Assembly (NCBI RefSeq): GCF_040536835.1
Contig: NZ_CP159578.1
Coordinates: forward strand, 2,480,001 to 2,544,000
Direction: 5' to 3'
Source of the DNA: Salinicola endophyticus
GTDB lineage: Bacteria > Pseudomonadota > Gammaproteobacteria > Pseudomonadales > Halomonadaceae
Length of the DNA: 64,000 bases
Positions 29,051-37,302 of this stretch are shown in pieces. The position numbers were made by a program, and so were the translations under genes. The stretch's first letter is position 1, and every line of letters starts with the position of its first letter. The notes below the pieces were generated by a model. That model was not told the origin of the DNA, ran no database searches, and saw only the letters and a list, made by a program, of their open reading frames with translations.

Positions 29051-29458
29051 TCACTTTCTTCCGTAAACTTTTTCAATTTCCAAATCTTGCCATTTAGAGT
29101 AGTAGTATTCCAGTAGCTCTTGAGTTTCGTTGAGCTGAACCTCTATTCGATAGAGTCTAGAAGCAGAGTTATCGAGCGAGCTCGAACAAGAAGCTTTATC
29201 CATTATTGTAGATGCGATCGCACTACCCAACATGAAATGCAATAGTGGATTGATTTTTTTGTCTAGGCAATCTTGGTGCTTCGAAACATAGTCAGAGGTG
29301 GAAAAATCTGGACCGGGATCTCTTCCTAAGGCCCATCCATATTTGCAGTAGTGAACTGCCGCATCCATCCCGCTTGCTGCTACGTCTGGATATTGGTCGA
29401 GATACCACTGGGCTACGAAATGCTCGGCATTCCGAATTGTCTCAACAGCATTCATCAT
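29051..29458 (-). CDS. Stand-alone YPDV-module protein
   Basis: A 135-aa protein consisting of an N-terminal module (about 15-90) and a C-terminal helical tail. The module has [37 protein letters not shown] and INPLLHFML, the same pattern of W-Y, YPDV, NPLLHF and GRxPxP found in the two large proteins at 13218-16343 and 16343-18169. The tail ([20 protein letters not shown]) looks like a coiled coil. There is no signal peptide. It lies between kpsE and wecB; its ATG (29456-29458) is one base after the kpsE stop with AAGGA upstream. It may dock the synthesis proteins to each other or to the exporter. That role is inference. Confidence 0.75.
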   Translation of the reverse strand: MMNAVETIRNAEHFVAQWYLDQYPDVAASGMDAAVHYCKYGWALGRDPGPDFSTSDYVSKHQDCLDKKINPLLHFMLGSAIASTIMDKASCSSSLDNSASRLYRIEVQLNETQELLEYYYSKWQDLEIEKVYGRK

Positions 29459-29459
29459 C

Positions 29460-30578
29460 TCAGTCCTTATGGTCTCTAACAATCAAAATCAACATATTGA
29501 TGATTAGGGTAAGGAAAAGCGCAATTACGGTATATACTGCAATCATATAGATGCGTTCTGGCTTTTCTGGATACTCCGGCATTGTCGGTGATTGCAATAC
29601 AGAAAGCTGTTTTAGCTGACGAGCGGCTTCAACCCGGGTGTTCTCCAATGCAGCGAGCGTGCCTGAGTATGCCTGCTGAGCGAACTGCGCTCGTAGCTGC
29701 AACGTCTGGTATTCACTAGATACCGCATTCAGTGCATTGCCAGATTGTGCTGCCAAGCGCTTTTTCTGCTCATCGATTTGATTCTGCAACGCGGTGATTT
29801 GGCTTCTCAAACTCACCATCTGTGGTGAGTTCTGGCTTTGGTAGCTTGCCATGGCGGCACGCTGGGCTTTCAGACTCGCTAACTCGCCTTCCAATTTAGC
29901 GACGACAGTCCCCAGACTTTCTACAGTAGCAGTGGGTGAGGCGAGACCATTTTCGTTCTCAAATTCCAACAGGTCCTGCCGAGTTTTCTCGAAGCGCTGC
30001 TCCAGCACGTTCGTCTGCTTCTCTAAGAACTTGACCTGCTGTTCGGCCAGCCGCTGCCCCATCTCATTCATATGCTGCTCGCCCTTCTGCAGCATCAGGT
30101 TGGCAATTTTATTGGCCTCTTCAGGAGTAAAAGCTTGGATATCGAGCCTCAAGACACCGGCATATTCGTCAAGCTCCACATGCGCTATTCCATGATAATA
30201 ATCGAGTAGCTTTTCTGTCGGCGCTTGCTCATCATGCAAACGACTAAAAACATCGCCGTGATTGACATAGTGCTGCCGAAAATCGGCATTCTTTTCCAGA
30301 TAATGCAGCATATCCGTCGAGAGCATATAATCACGCAGCAGCAGCATATCTGCGGTATTCTTGCCGCCCCCGCCGGAAAGCAACGAACTAAAACTCAGCT
30401 CTGGCGTGGAAATCTGCGGACTTTCCAGAATCACATGGGCATGAGAAACATAGCGGTCAGACGCCCATAATGCCCAATAAAAGCTGATCGCCGCGATGAA
30501 GATTATACACATGGCCCAATGGGGCTGCCGCTTGGCAACACCCACAATTCGATTAAACTGTTTATTCACGTCAAACAT
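29460..30578 (-). CDS. kpsE: Capsule export inner-membrane protein KpsE/CtrB/BexC
   Basis: A 372-aa polysaccharide co-polymerase-type adaptor linking the ABC transporter to the outer-membrane pore. It has transmembrane segments at about 22-41 (HWAMCIIFIAAISFYWALW) and about 346-366 (IAVYTVIALFLTLIINMLIL) flanking a periplasmic domain. LESPQISTPELSFSSLLSG and LLLRDYMLSTDML are KpsE-like, and a coiled coil lies at about 170-300. SPTMPEYPEKPERIYM precedes the last membrane segment, as in the family. It is 13 bp downstream of kpsT in one transcript with kpsM and kpsT. The start ATG has only GAGTAGG close by; a GTG three codons later would have better spacing. Confidence 0.92.
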   Translation of the reverse strand: MFDVNKQFNRIVGVAKRQPHWAMCIIFIAAISFYWALWASDRYVSHAHVILESPQISTPELSFSSLLSGGGGKNTADMLLLRDYMLSTDMLHYLEKNADFRQHYVNHGDVFSRLHDEQAPTEKLLDYYHGIAHVELDEYAGVLRLDIQAFTPEEANKIANLMLQKGEQHMNEMGQRLAEQQVKFLEKQTNVLEQRFEKTRQDLLEFENENGLASPTATVESLGTVVAKLEGELASLKAQRAAMASYQSQNSPQMVSLRSQITALQNQIDEQKKRLAAQSGNALNAVSSEYQTLQLRAQFAQQAYSGTLAALENTRVEAARQLKQLSVLQSPTMPEYPEKPERIYMIAVYTVIALFLTLIINMLILIVRDHKD

Positions 30579-30591
30579 CCTACTCTATAAA

Positions 30592-31257
30592 TTATTTCTT
30601 GCCAGAGCCGGCATGATATTGGGCGATGGCATCATTCACATCGTCATACCAGGTCGCTTCCCCTTTCTCCAATAACACCCCTGCCTGGCAGAGATCTTTC
30701 AAGATACCTTCGCTGTGAGAGACCATGATCAAGCTAGCGGTATTGACCCGAGCCTTGAAAGCCTCACTGGCCTTCTGCTTGAAGGCTCTGTCCCCTACTG
30801 CCGTCGCTTCATCGGAGAGATAAACATCGAAATCGAACGCTAGTGAAAGCCCAAAGGCCAGACGTGAGCGCATGCCAGAGGAGTAGGTGCTCACCGGTTC
30901 ATCGAAGGATTTACCGATCTCGGCGAAGTCTTGCACTCTTTGGATGAGCTCGTGCAAATTCTTGCGCTCCCCATGAATGCGCGCAACGAACTTGACGTTC
31001 TGACGCCCGGTCATACTGCCCTTGAAACCGCCGGCCAGCCCGATAGGCCAGGAAACTCTTGCCTTACGCTTGATCGTACCTTTGTCCGGAAAGTCCATCC
31101 CACCAATCAAACGCAACAACGTGGACTTACCCGCACCATTTCGACCAATCAAGCCGACGCTCACGTTATCAGGGAAAGTTAGGTTGATATCCTTCAGTAC
31201 CCAGTCGCCGCCGAAGGGGCCATGATAGCGCTTATAGAGGTTCTGGATTTCGATCAT
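30592..31257 (-). CDS. kpsT: Capsule polysaccharide ABC transporter ATP-binding protein KpsT/CtrD
   Basis: A 221-aa ATPase powering polysaccharide export. It shows Walker A GLIGRNGAGKSTLLRLIGG, a short Q-loop region, the signature YSSGMRSRLAFGLSLAFDFD, Walker B VYLSDEATAVGD (the family has D-E at this place) and the switch His in MVSHSEG. Length is that of KpsT (about 220 aa), shorter than the O-antigen ATPase Wzt, and it lacks the Wzt carbohydrate-binding domain. It is 13 bp after kpsM and 13 bp before kpsE. RBS AGGAGAGGGTAAGG. Confidence 0.95.
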   Translation of the reverse strand: MIEIQNLYKRYHGPFGGDWVLKDINLTFPDNVSVGLIGRNGAGKSTLLRLIGGMDFPDKGTIKRKARVSWPIGLAGGFKGSMTGRQNVKFVARIHGERKNLHELIQRVQDFAEIGKSFDEPVSTYSSGMRSRLAFGLSLAFDFDVYLSDEATAVGDRAFKQKASEAFKARVNTASLIMVSHSEGILKDLCQAGVLLEKGEATWYDDVNDAIAQYHAGSGKK

Positions 31258-31270
31258 GCCTTACCCTCTC

Positions 31271-32083
31271 CTAGAGCATCTTCAGGCGTGGCGCAAAGCG
31301 AATATGCATCATCAACCCCAGCACCATGCTGCCTAGCGCCCAGTACCAGAGATACGTCATATCGATACCATCAATCGAATGATAATACTCGAAATAGTTG
31401 ATCCTCATGTTTTCCAAGCCATGAAGAATCGGATTCCAGGCGAGATACTCTTGTAGTTGATGCGGGACCATACTGACTGGAAGGATGACCCCCGAAAGAA
31501 TCAACAACGGAAATGTCATCAGCCTGATGATTTTCCCTAGCTCTGGCACCAAGCTATTGACGACCGAGAATAGAATTCCCAGCCCGGACCCCAGCGCCCA
31601 TAACGAAAACCAGTCCATCATCACGCCAAAAGCGTGGTGAGCCACCATATTTAGCTTGAATAACGTACCGATCAGAATAAACAGCAGAAAGACAAAGCTC
31701 TGCAACATCCCTTCCACGTAGCATCTTACAATGACTGCATCGAACGGCGTTATCTGGCGATAGGTAAACAACCCTTTATTGGCACTGATTGCCCCCATCG
31801 GCTGCATCATACAGGCGCGAAAAAGATAGAAGCCCATTAGACCGATGATCATCCAGGGCACGAAATCCGCGCCGGAGATATGTTTTGATCCCATCAAGTG
31901 GGAGCGAATCAAGATCATGATGCCGATGGTCGCTAACGGCTCGAAAATCATCCAGAACCAGGCCATGCGGTCAGCGGTCGTGCGTGCGATGAACTCGCGG
32001 AGGGTCATCGCCGACCAGACATCCCAGGTCACGCGCAGCGCGCTTCTGGGTTTGTATTGAGAGGCGTTGGTCACGTCACTCAT
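31271..32083 (-). CDS. kpsM: Capsule polysaccharide ABC transporter permease KpsM/CtrC
   Basis: A 270-aa integral membrane protein with about six transmembrane segments, belonging to the ABC-2 family. SAMTLREFIARTTADRMAWF is the typical cytoplasmic entry, followed by FEPLATIGIMILIRS, FLFRACMMQPMGAISANKGL and YRQITPFDAVIVRC (the family coupling region), then PLLILSGVILPVSMVP and MHIRFAPRLKM at the end. It exports the finished glycan with KpsT. RBS GGGAGG lies four bases before the ATG. A terminator separates it from kpsD, so it may have its own promoter or rely on read-through. Confidence 0.94.
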   Translation of the reverse strand: MSDVTNASQYKPRSALRVTWDVWSAMTLREFIARTTADRMAWFWMIFEPLATIGIMILIRSHLMGSKHISGADFVPWMIIGLMGFYLFRACMMQPMGAISANKGLFTYRQITPFDAVIVRCYVEGMLQSFVFLLFILIGTLFKLNMVAHHAFGVMMDWFSLWALGSGLGILFSVVNSLVPELGKIIRLMTFPLLILSGVILPVSMVPHQLQEYLAWNPILHGLENMRINYFEYYHSIDGIDMTYLWYWALGSMVLGLMMHIRFAPRLKML

Positions 32084-32156
32084 GACACCTCCCCTGTGGC
32101 TTCAATCTAAAGCGCCTTGAACAGTGTCTCTTCACGTCTTCTCCTGATGACCCTAC

Positions 32157-32187
32157 CAAGAAAAAGCCCCGTCACCGGGACGGGGCT
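32157..32187 (-). terminator. Terminator between kpsD and kpsM
   Basis: On the minus strand AGCCCCGTC and GACGGGGCT (plus-strand 32165-32173 and 32179-32187) form a 9-bp GC-rich stem with a 5-base loop, followed by five T residues. It lies 18 bp after the kpsD stop and 74 bp before the kpsM start. It would reduce transcription into kpsMTE, or set the level of kpsD above that of the rest. Confidence 0.85.
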
Positions 32188-32204
32188 GGGTCCTGTGCTC
32201 GCTA

Positions 32205-33968
32205 TCAGAGGTCCAGCGCGACCTTGGTCGCCACGGCCACTTGATAGAGGATCTGAGTGATGCTGCTGGCAAGCTCAATATTGCTGGTCGGCGCGGCAGG
32301 CAGCACCATGATCTCGTCACCGGCACGGATCTTGGTATCGCCGGCATGAACCACGGCACCGTTCTTGTGCACCACCAGCACCTGGTCATCATCCGCGCGC
32401 GGGGTAAAGCCACCCGCCTGTTGGATGTAGTCACTGGCGCTCATGCCGGGGGTAAAGACCATCGCCTGCGGAATAGTGACTTCACCGCTCAGCAGTACAG
32501 AGTCGGAGATCTCGGGAATGGTGATCACGTCGCCATCCTGCAGGCGCACATCGGCGATATTGTCGCCGCGGGCCACGACCAGGCGCCCGGTGGGCTGGGT
32601 CTGGCGCGCCTTCTGCACGAACTTCTGGATCAGCTCGGCCTGGCGCACCTGAATCTCGCCCTCTTTGGCGGTGCGCGAGGGGTAACCCAGATAGGTCTGC
32701 TCGAGCCGGTCAAGGCTTTCGTTGAGCGACTCTTTCTGCTGCTCCTTGACGCTCTCACGGCGGATCGAGATGTCCTTGTAGCTGGTCATGCTCTTGGGCA
32801 CGCTGATCGCGTTGAGGAATTCACCCAGGTGTGCGTCACGCGGCAGCACGTAGCGCGAGGGGCCGTAGTAGCTGCCCTCTACCTGTACGACGATGCTCTC
32901 GGCGCGCTGGTCCGCGCTGTAAAGCACCTCATCGCCCTTCTCGACGTTGGCCTCGCGGAATTCGCTCAGCGTCAGGTAGCGGGCGATCGGGCCGCTGGGA
33001 CGGCTGCCACGCAGCAACACATGAGAGACGCCGGCGCGCAGGCGCGCGAGGTTGGTCACATCGCCGCCGGTGAGCTGTTCGCCCGCCAGCTCGTAGCGGA
33101 ACGGCTTCTCGACATCACCGACCACGGCGACCGCCGGGCCGCGCTGCTCTACCACGACGGTATCGCCATCGCGAAACTGAGTACGAGGCATATTGCCGTT
33201 GATCAGGAAATCGTAGAGATCGACCGTTTCGATCGCGCGGCCGTTACGCTTGACCACGATCTGGCGATAGCTGCCCAGTGCCTGTTCGATGCCGCCGGCC
33301 TGGTCAAGGAAGTAGAGAATGGAGTCGCTGGGGGTGCCGGAGTAACGGCCGGGATTCTTGACGTAGCCGGTCACGAACACGCCCACCGGCTGCACGCCCT
33401 GCAGATTGGTATAGACCTGCACGTTTTCCGGGTAGACGGACTTGATCGCTGAGGTGACCCGCTTGTTGAGCTCGCTGTTGGAGGTGCCCTGAACGTTGAG
33501 CGGACCGATACCCGGCAGGAACACGTTACCCTGGGAGTCCACCGTCAGTACCTGCTGCATCTCTACCCCGCCCCAGACGCGCAGGTTGATCTGGTCGCCC
33601 GGCTTGATGGTGTAGGCGGGGTTGAGCCCGTCGGCCATGACACCACGGAAACCGCCAGTGAAGAGGTTGGCGCCGAAGGGCGGCAGCATATTGGGGTCGA
33701 TCTGAGCCTGGTTGGGATCGAACGGGCCGTACTGATCACTGTTCCAGTTGGCACGCGGGGTGTCATCCACCGCCTGCGCAGCTTGAGCGGCCTGCTGGGC
33801 GTTCTGACCGTTGGCGCCCTGGGGCTGCATGGTCATGGACTGGGCCTGCTGGCCCTGCGGGAGGATATCGCTACCCGAATCGAAGGATTGCGCGCTCGCC
33901 AGGTTGGCGTTCAGGCACGCTACCGCCACCAGGCACCCGGCCCGGAAAAACGATGCTGCACGTTTCAT
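32205..33968 (-). CDS. kpsD: Capsule export outer-membrane protein KpsD/CtrA (OPX family)
   Basis: A 587-aa exporter. Residues 1-25 form a signal peptide (MKRAASFFRAGCLVAVACLN, then ASAQS). A Gln/Ala-rich linker follows. The polysaccharide export domain begins with YTIKPGDQINLRVWGGVEM. Several SLBB-like beta-grasp segments follow (VFVTGYVKNPGRYSGTPSDS, VVVEQRGPAVAVVGDVEKP, VLLSGEVTIPQAMVFTPGMS). It is KpsD-like in size and lacks a lipobox, so it is not Wza-type. The frame is open 17 codons further upstream, but the ATG at 33966-33968 has AGGAAG six bases before it and starts the signal peptide. It forms the periplasmic/outer-membrane channel for KpsMTE. Confidence 0.93.
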   Translation of the reverse strand: MKRAASFFRAGCLVAVACLNANLASAQSFDSGSDILPQGQQAQSMTMQPQGANGQNAQQAAQAAQAVDDTPRANWNSDQYGPFDPNQAQIDPNMLPPFGANLFTGGFRGVMADGLNPAYTIKPGDQINLRVWGGVEMQQVLTVDSQGNVFLPGIGPLNVQGTSNSELNKRVTSAIKSVYPENVQVYTNLQGVQPVGVFVTGYVKNPGRYSGTPSDSILYFLDQAGGIEQALGSYRQIVVKRNGRAIETVDLYDFLINGNMPRTQFRDGDTVVVEQRGPAVAVVGDVEKPFRYELAGEQLTGGDVTNLARLRAGVSHVLLRGSRPSGPIARYLTLSEFREANVEKGDEVLYSADQRAESIVVQVEGSYYGPSRYVLPRDAHLGEFLNAISVPKSMTSYKDISIRRESVKEQQKESLNESLDRLEQTYLGYPSRTAKEGEIQVRQAELIQKFVQKARQTQPTGRLVVARGDNIADVRLQDGDVITIPEISDSVLLSGEVTIPQAMVFTPGMSASDYIQQAGGFTPRADDDQVLVVHKNGAVVHAGDTKIRAGDEIMVLPAAPTSNIELASSITQILYQVAVATKVALDL

Positions 33969-34062
33969 GCAAGACTTCCTGTGGTGTTCGTGCGGCTTCC
34001 GCGCCGCCTGGATCGTCACTGACGATACTCGGCTCGCTGGGCGCGGTTGCAGCGGATTTTTG

Positions 34063-34479
34063 TTACTGATTGCTGGTCGCGGGCAGCACTTGGGTCACCA
34101 AGCGCTGCGAGAACCAGCCATTATTCTTGACCAGACAGGCGACTTCGGCCTGATGCAGCGCTGCCCCGCTCTCGCGGGCGATATCCAGATGCGCGCAGAG
34201 CCTGCCGCTGGCGGCGAAGTAGCGCTCCTGAACGATCACCGAGACGTTCGAGCCCCACGGGCTCTTGGGGAAGGCGGCGATGCTGCCGGGTGTGGCGTTA
34301 TCGAGAAAGGTGGAGATCTCGGGGCCGAGCGCAGCGGCACCACGCATGTTCTGCACGTTGTGAATACCCTGCTGGCTCTGCGTAGCGCACCCGGCGATGG
34401 CGACGGAGAGCACCCCCAGCTGGAAGAATTTCCCTAACCGACCGACGCGGCGGGACACCCCATGGAAAGCGTTAGACAT
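34063..34479 (-). CDS. Small putative lipoprotein of the capsule locus
   Basis: A 138-aa protein. Residues 1-31 form a lipoprotein signal: a basic N-terminus, then KFFQLGVLSVAIAGC with the cysteine of a lipobox. The mature part has LGPEISTFLDNATPGSIAAF, NVSVIVQERYFAASGRLCAH and two cysteines that could form a disulfide. I cannot name the family with certainty; similar short lipoproteins occur beside polysaccharide export genes. It lies 94 bp upstream of kpsD on the same strand and is probably the first gene of the capsule transcript. An accessory role for the outer-membrane exporter is inferred. Confidence 0.75.
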   Translation of the reverse strand: MSNAFHGVSRRVGRLGKFFQLGVLSVAIAGCATQSQQGIHNVQNMRGAAALGPEISTFLDNATPGSIAAFPKSPWGSNVSVIVQERYFAASGRLCAHLDIARESGAALHQAEVACLVKNNGWFSQRLVTQVLPATSNQ

Positions 34480-34817
34480 GTTTTGTGATCAACCCGATTG
34501 ACTAAGACACCGAGCCCCGCCGCACGGGCACATGCCCGATACGTGCGGAGGCATCGGCCTGCAGGAATGGATTAGGCCCAAAGCACTAGGGCGGTCCAAA
34601 AAAATAACCGGTGGCAAGATCCCTGCCCTCGAACACATTGATACATTCAGTAGGCCGAATCCATGGCCCTCAAGGCACACGATTGTATTGGGCCGGGCCC
34701 GATTTGCCTACCGCGAAGGCGAATTCCTCTTATTGCCCAGGGAAAGCTTGCCTTTCGCGAGCGAGCTCGCTCCTGCCGGGCGCCTTCCATCTATAGTTGC
34801 TGATATTCACGCTACGC
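34480..34817. other. Gene-free region upstream of the capsule locus
   Basis: 338 bp between the SLC13 gene and the first capsule gene. It should contain the main capsule promoter on the minus strand. A poly-A tract (34599-34605) and a REP-like palindrome (34753-34779) are seen. No JUMPstart/ops element (GGCGGTAG) was found here. Confidence 0.6.
34753..34779 (-). repeat. REP-like palindrome (copy 3)
   Basis: TTTCGCGAGCGAGCTCGCTC followed by CTGCCGG; the perfect 14-bp palindrome GAGCGAGCTCGCTC is at 34759-34772. It is in the opposite orientation to copies 1 and 2. It lies near the end of the SLC13 gene and upstream of the capsule locus, so REPs lie at both outer ends of the polysaccharide region. 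Confidence 0.65.
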
Positions 34818-36581
34818 CTAGAAGTGCCAGATCAGCGGTATCAGGGTAACGCTGACCAGGCCGACGATCAGGCTGAGCGGGACACCGAGCTTGAGGTAGT
34901 CGTGCATGCGGTAGCCGCCGGGCCCCATCACCATCAGGTTGGTCTGGTAGCCCAGCGCGGTCATGAAGCTGGCCGAGGCAGCAATGGTGACGGCAATGAC
35001 AAACGGCATGAAGTCGACACCGAGCTGATCGGAGACCGCCATGGCGATGGGAAACATCAGCACCGCGGCGGCGTTGTTGGTGATCATCTCGGTGAACAGC
35101 ACCGTCATCACATAGACGAAGAGCAGCGCCAGCCAGGGGGTATGGATCTGCCCCACCACCTGCTCGGCGATGGCCCGCGCGGCGCCGGACTCACTCATCG
35201 CAGTGCCCAGCGAGAACGAGGCGGCGATCACGATCAGTACGGAGAGATCGATATAGCGGCGCGCCTTGCCCATGGTCAGGCAGCCGCTCACCAGCATGGC
35301 GCCGGCGGCGAGAAAGGCCGCTTCGAGAATCGAGGTCAGGTTGGTGGCGCTGAGCAGCACCATGACCCCGAGAATACCCAGCGAGAGCGGCGCCTTCTGG
35401 AAGTTGGGCGGCGTGGAGTCGTTGAGCTGGCTGACGAGCAGGAAGTCCTTGCGGTAACGGTATTGCTCGACGAACTGCTGGCCGGTCTCCAGCAGCAGGG
35501 TGTCACCGACCTGGAACTCGACGTCACCCAGCTTGCCTTCCAACCGCCGCCCATGGCGGGAGATGGAGAGAATCACCGCCTGGAAGCGCGAGCGGAAACG
35601 CGATTCGCGCACGCTCTGGCCGATCGCGGTGAAGTCGGGGCTGATCACCGCCTCGACCAGACAGCGCCGATGGTGGGCAATCTCCAGCTTCTGCACGTTG
35701 CCGTTGGTGGGTACCAGGCCGCGCACTTCGCGCAGCTCACGGGCACATTCAGGCGCGCCGACGAATATCAGGGTGTCGTCTGCCTGCAGCTTGGTTTCTG
35801 GCGGGACCGCAGCCATCAGTTCGTCGCCGCGCTGGATATCGGTGAGATAGCCGAACTGCAGGTTGCGCAGCCCCGCCTCGGCGATACTCTTTCCCACCAG
35901 CGGCCCGCCGGCCTGTACGTCGACCTCGACGCTGTACTCGCGGATCTGGTCGAGCTGCGAGCTGGTGCCATCGCGCTGGGGCAGCAGCCAGCCGGCGAAC
36001 AGCAGGATGAAGCCGCCACCGATTATCAGGATCGGCAGGCCCACCCAGGTGAGTTCGAACATGCCCAGCGAGATACCGTGGCGGCTCTGCAGCAGGCCAT
36101 CGACCACCAGGTTGGTGCTGGTGCCGATAAGGGTGCAGGTCCCGCCGAGAATGGAGATATAGCTGAGCGGGAGCAGCAGTTTGGAAGGTGGCAGGCGCAG
36201 GCGGCCGGACCAGTCCTGGATCGCGGGAATGAACATCGCCACGACGGTGGTGTTATTCATGAAGGCGCTCAGCACCGATGCCGGCAGCATCACCCGCCAC
36301 TGGGCCCGGCGCAGCGTACTTGGCTGGCCGAGTAGCAGGCTGGCGATCCACTTGATCGCCCCGGTCTCCTTGAGCGCTGCCGCCACCACATAGAGCGCGG
36401 CGATGGTCATCACCCCGGTATTGGCGAAGCCCGCCAGCGCCTGCTGCGGCGTGAGCACATCGGTGAAGATCAGAAACGCCATGGCGCCGACCAGGATGGC
36501 GTCCGGCGCGATGCGCGTGAAGACCAGTGTACCCAGGACCGCCACCACAGCCGCCATGCTCAACCAGGCATCGATACCCAT
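34818..36581 (-). CDS. SLC13/DASS-type transporter with two RCK_C (TrkA-C) domains
   Basis: A 587-aa inner-membrane protein. Residues about 1-195 and 395-587 hold the membrane segments of the divalent anion:Na+ symporter type, with the paired helical-hairpin motifs SAFMNNTTVVAMFIP and TEMITNNAAAVLMFPIA, and LIGTSTNLVVDG. Two cytoplasmic RCK_C domains lie in between (about 205-295 and 300-385; GPLVGKSIAEAGLRNLQFGY and FTAIGQSVRESRFRSRFQAVIL). Proteins of this make-up are often annotated as sulfate or dicarboxylate permeases; the true substrate cannot be read from sequence. RBS GGAGGGG precedes the ATG. It is on the same strand as the capsule genes but probably independent of them. Confidence 0.88.
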   Translation of the reverse strand: MGIDAWLSMAAVVAVLGTLVFTRIAPDAILVGAMAFLIFTDVLTPQQALAGFANTGVMTIAALYVVAAALKETGAIKWIASLLLGQPSTLRRAQWRVMLPASVLSAFMNNTTVVAMFIPAIQDWSGRLRLPPSKLLLPLSYISILGGTCTLIGTSTNLVVDGLLQSRHGISLGMFELTWVGLPILIIGGGFILLFAGWLLPQRDGTSSQLDQIREYSVEVDVQAGGPLVGKSIAEAGLRNLQFGYLTDIQRGDELMAAVPPETKLQADDTLIFVGAPECARELREVRGLVPTNGNVQKLEIAHHRRCLVEAVISPDFTAIGQSVRESRFRSRFQAVILSISRHGRRLEGKLGDVEFQVGDTLLLETGQQFVEQYRYRKDFLLVSQLNDSTPPNFQKAPLSLGILGVMVLLSATNLTSILEAAFLAAGAMLVSGCLTMGKARRYIDLSVLIVIAASFSLGTAMSESGAARAIAEQVVGQIHTPWLALLFVYVMTVLFTEMITNNAAAVLMFPIAMAVSDQLGVDFMPFVIAVTIAASASFMTALGYQTNLMVMGPGGYRMHDYLKLGVPLSLIVGLVSVTLIPLIWHF

Positions 36582-37302
36582 GCCAACTTCCCCTCCTTAC
36601 CGTTATCGATGCCGAAACTCGAGGCGTGACTTTTACGCCTAAATCGCTCGATTAACGCCTTTGAGTTATGACGTTATGCCGATTTCAATGAATCGATTTC
36701 ACGTATCGACCGAACCGCGATTCTAGGCACACAAGTGTGATAACGCCACGTAAAGTGCTCTACGAAAGGTGAATAAAACGTCAGGATTTGTCTTGCGACT
36801 GTCCGCGAATCGCGACAGCCATTGGCGTTCGCCATTGACGCCTTTTGCCGCTGGTGCGCGCGAGTCCGGGTTCCATGGCTTGGTTTCGTGACTTGGCTCT
36901 ATGATCTAGTCGCTGCACAGACGCTGACCCGCGAGCGCTATCTGGCGCAGGGCCAGGATCGGGCCGCCTCACTGTGCTGGGTGATCATGCCGATCAACGC
37001 ACTGGGCGGCTGCCGCTGGCGCAGGAGGGCCTTCTCGGCTTCTGCAGCGAGTCAAGTCGAGCAGTACTAGGGGAAGCAACCGCCGCCTGGGGAGACGTGG
37101 GGAAGTTGGGCGACGTGGGGAGAAGTGGGCGGCGTGAGTAGGTAGTTGGCAAATACGGCGGGCGGGACGGATACGGAAGGTGTGGCAGATCGCCGCCAAC
37201 CTCCTGAGCGCGGGTGTGACGCGACGTTGAAGATCGGCCGGAGCGTCACTCCGGCCGAAATGCTCATCTATCTCCTGTCAACGCTGCTCTCAGTGATGGC
37301 GT
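36582..37302. other. 720-bp gene-free region
   Basis: It lies between the SLC13 gene and the beta-helix gene. There are short open frames (for example plus strand 36822-37070) but none has a ribosome site or recognisable product. At 37091-37140 the motif GACGTGGGGA occurs twice in a G-rich stretch. A hairpin lies at 37234-37258 (see next entry). Confidence 0.6.
37234..37258 (-). terminator. GC-rich hairpin after the beta-helix gene
   Basis: TCGGCCGGAG (37234-37243) and CTCCGGCCGA (37249-37258) form a perfect 10-bp stem with a 5-base loop. It lies about 45 bp beyond the stop of the beta-helix gene. There is no strong T run on either strand, so it may be a weak terminator or only an RNA-stabilising hairpin. 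Confidence 0.5.

Noticed and set aside
32241..33452. 403-codon plus-strand open frame opposite kpsD
   Set aside because: Antisense shadow; kpsD motifs are continuous on the other strand.
34797..36335. 512-codon plus-strand open frame opposite the SLC13 gene
   Set aside because: Antisense shadow of a GC-rich gene; His/Gln/Asp-rich translation without any motif.
36822..37070. 82-codon plus-strand open frame
   Set aside because: No ribosome site, no motif, and odd composition; treated as non-coding.
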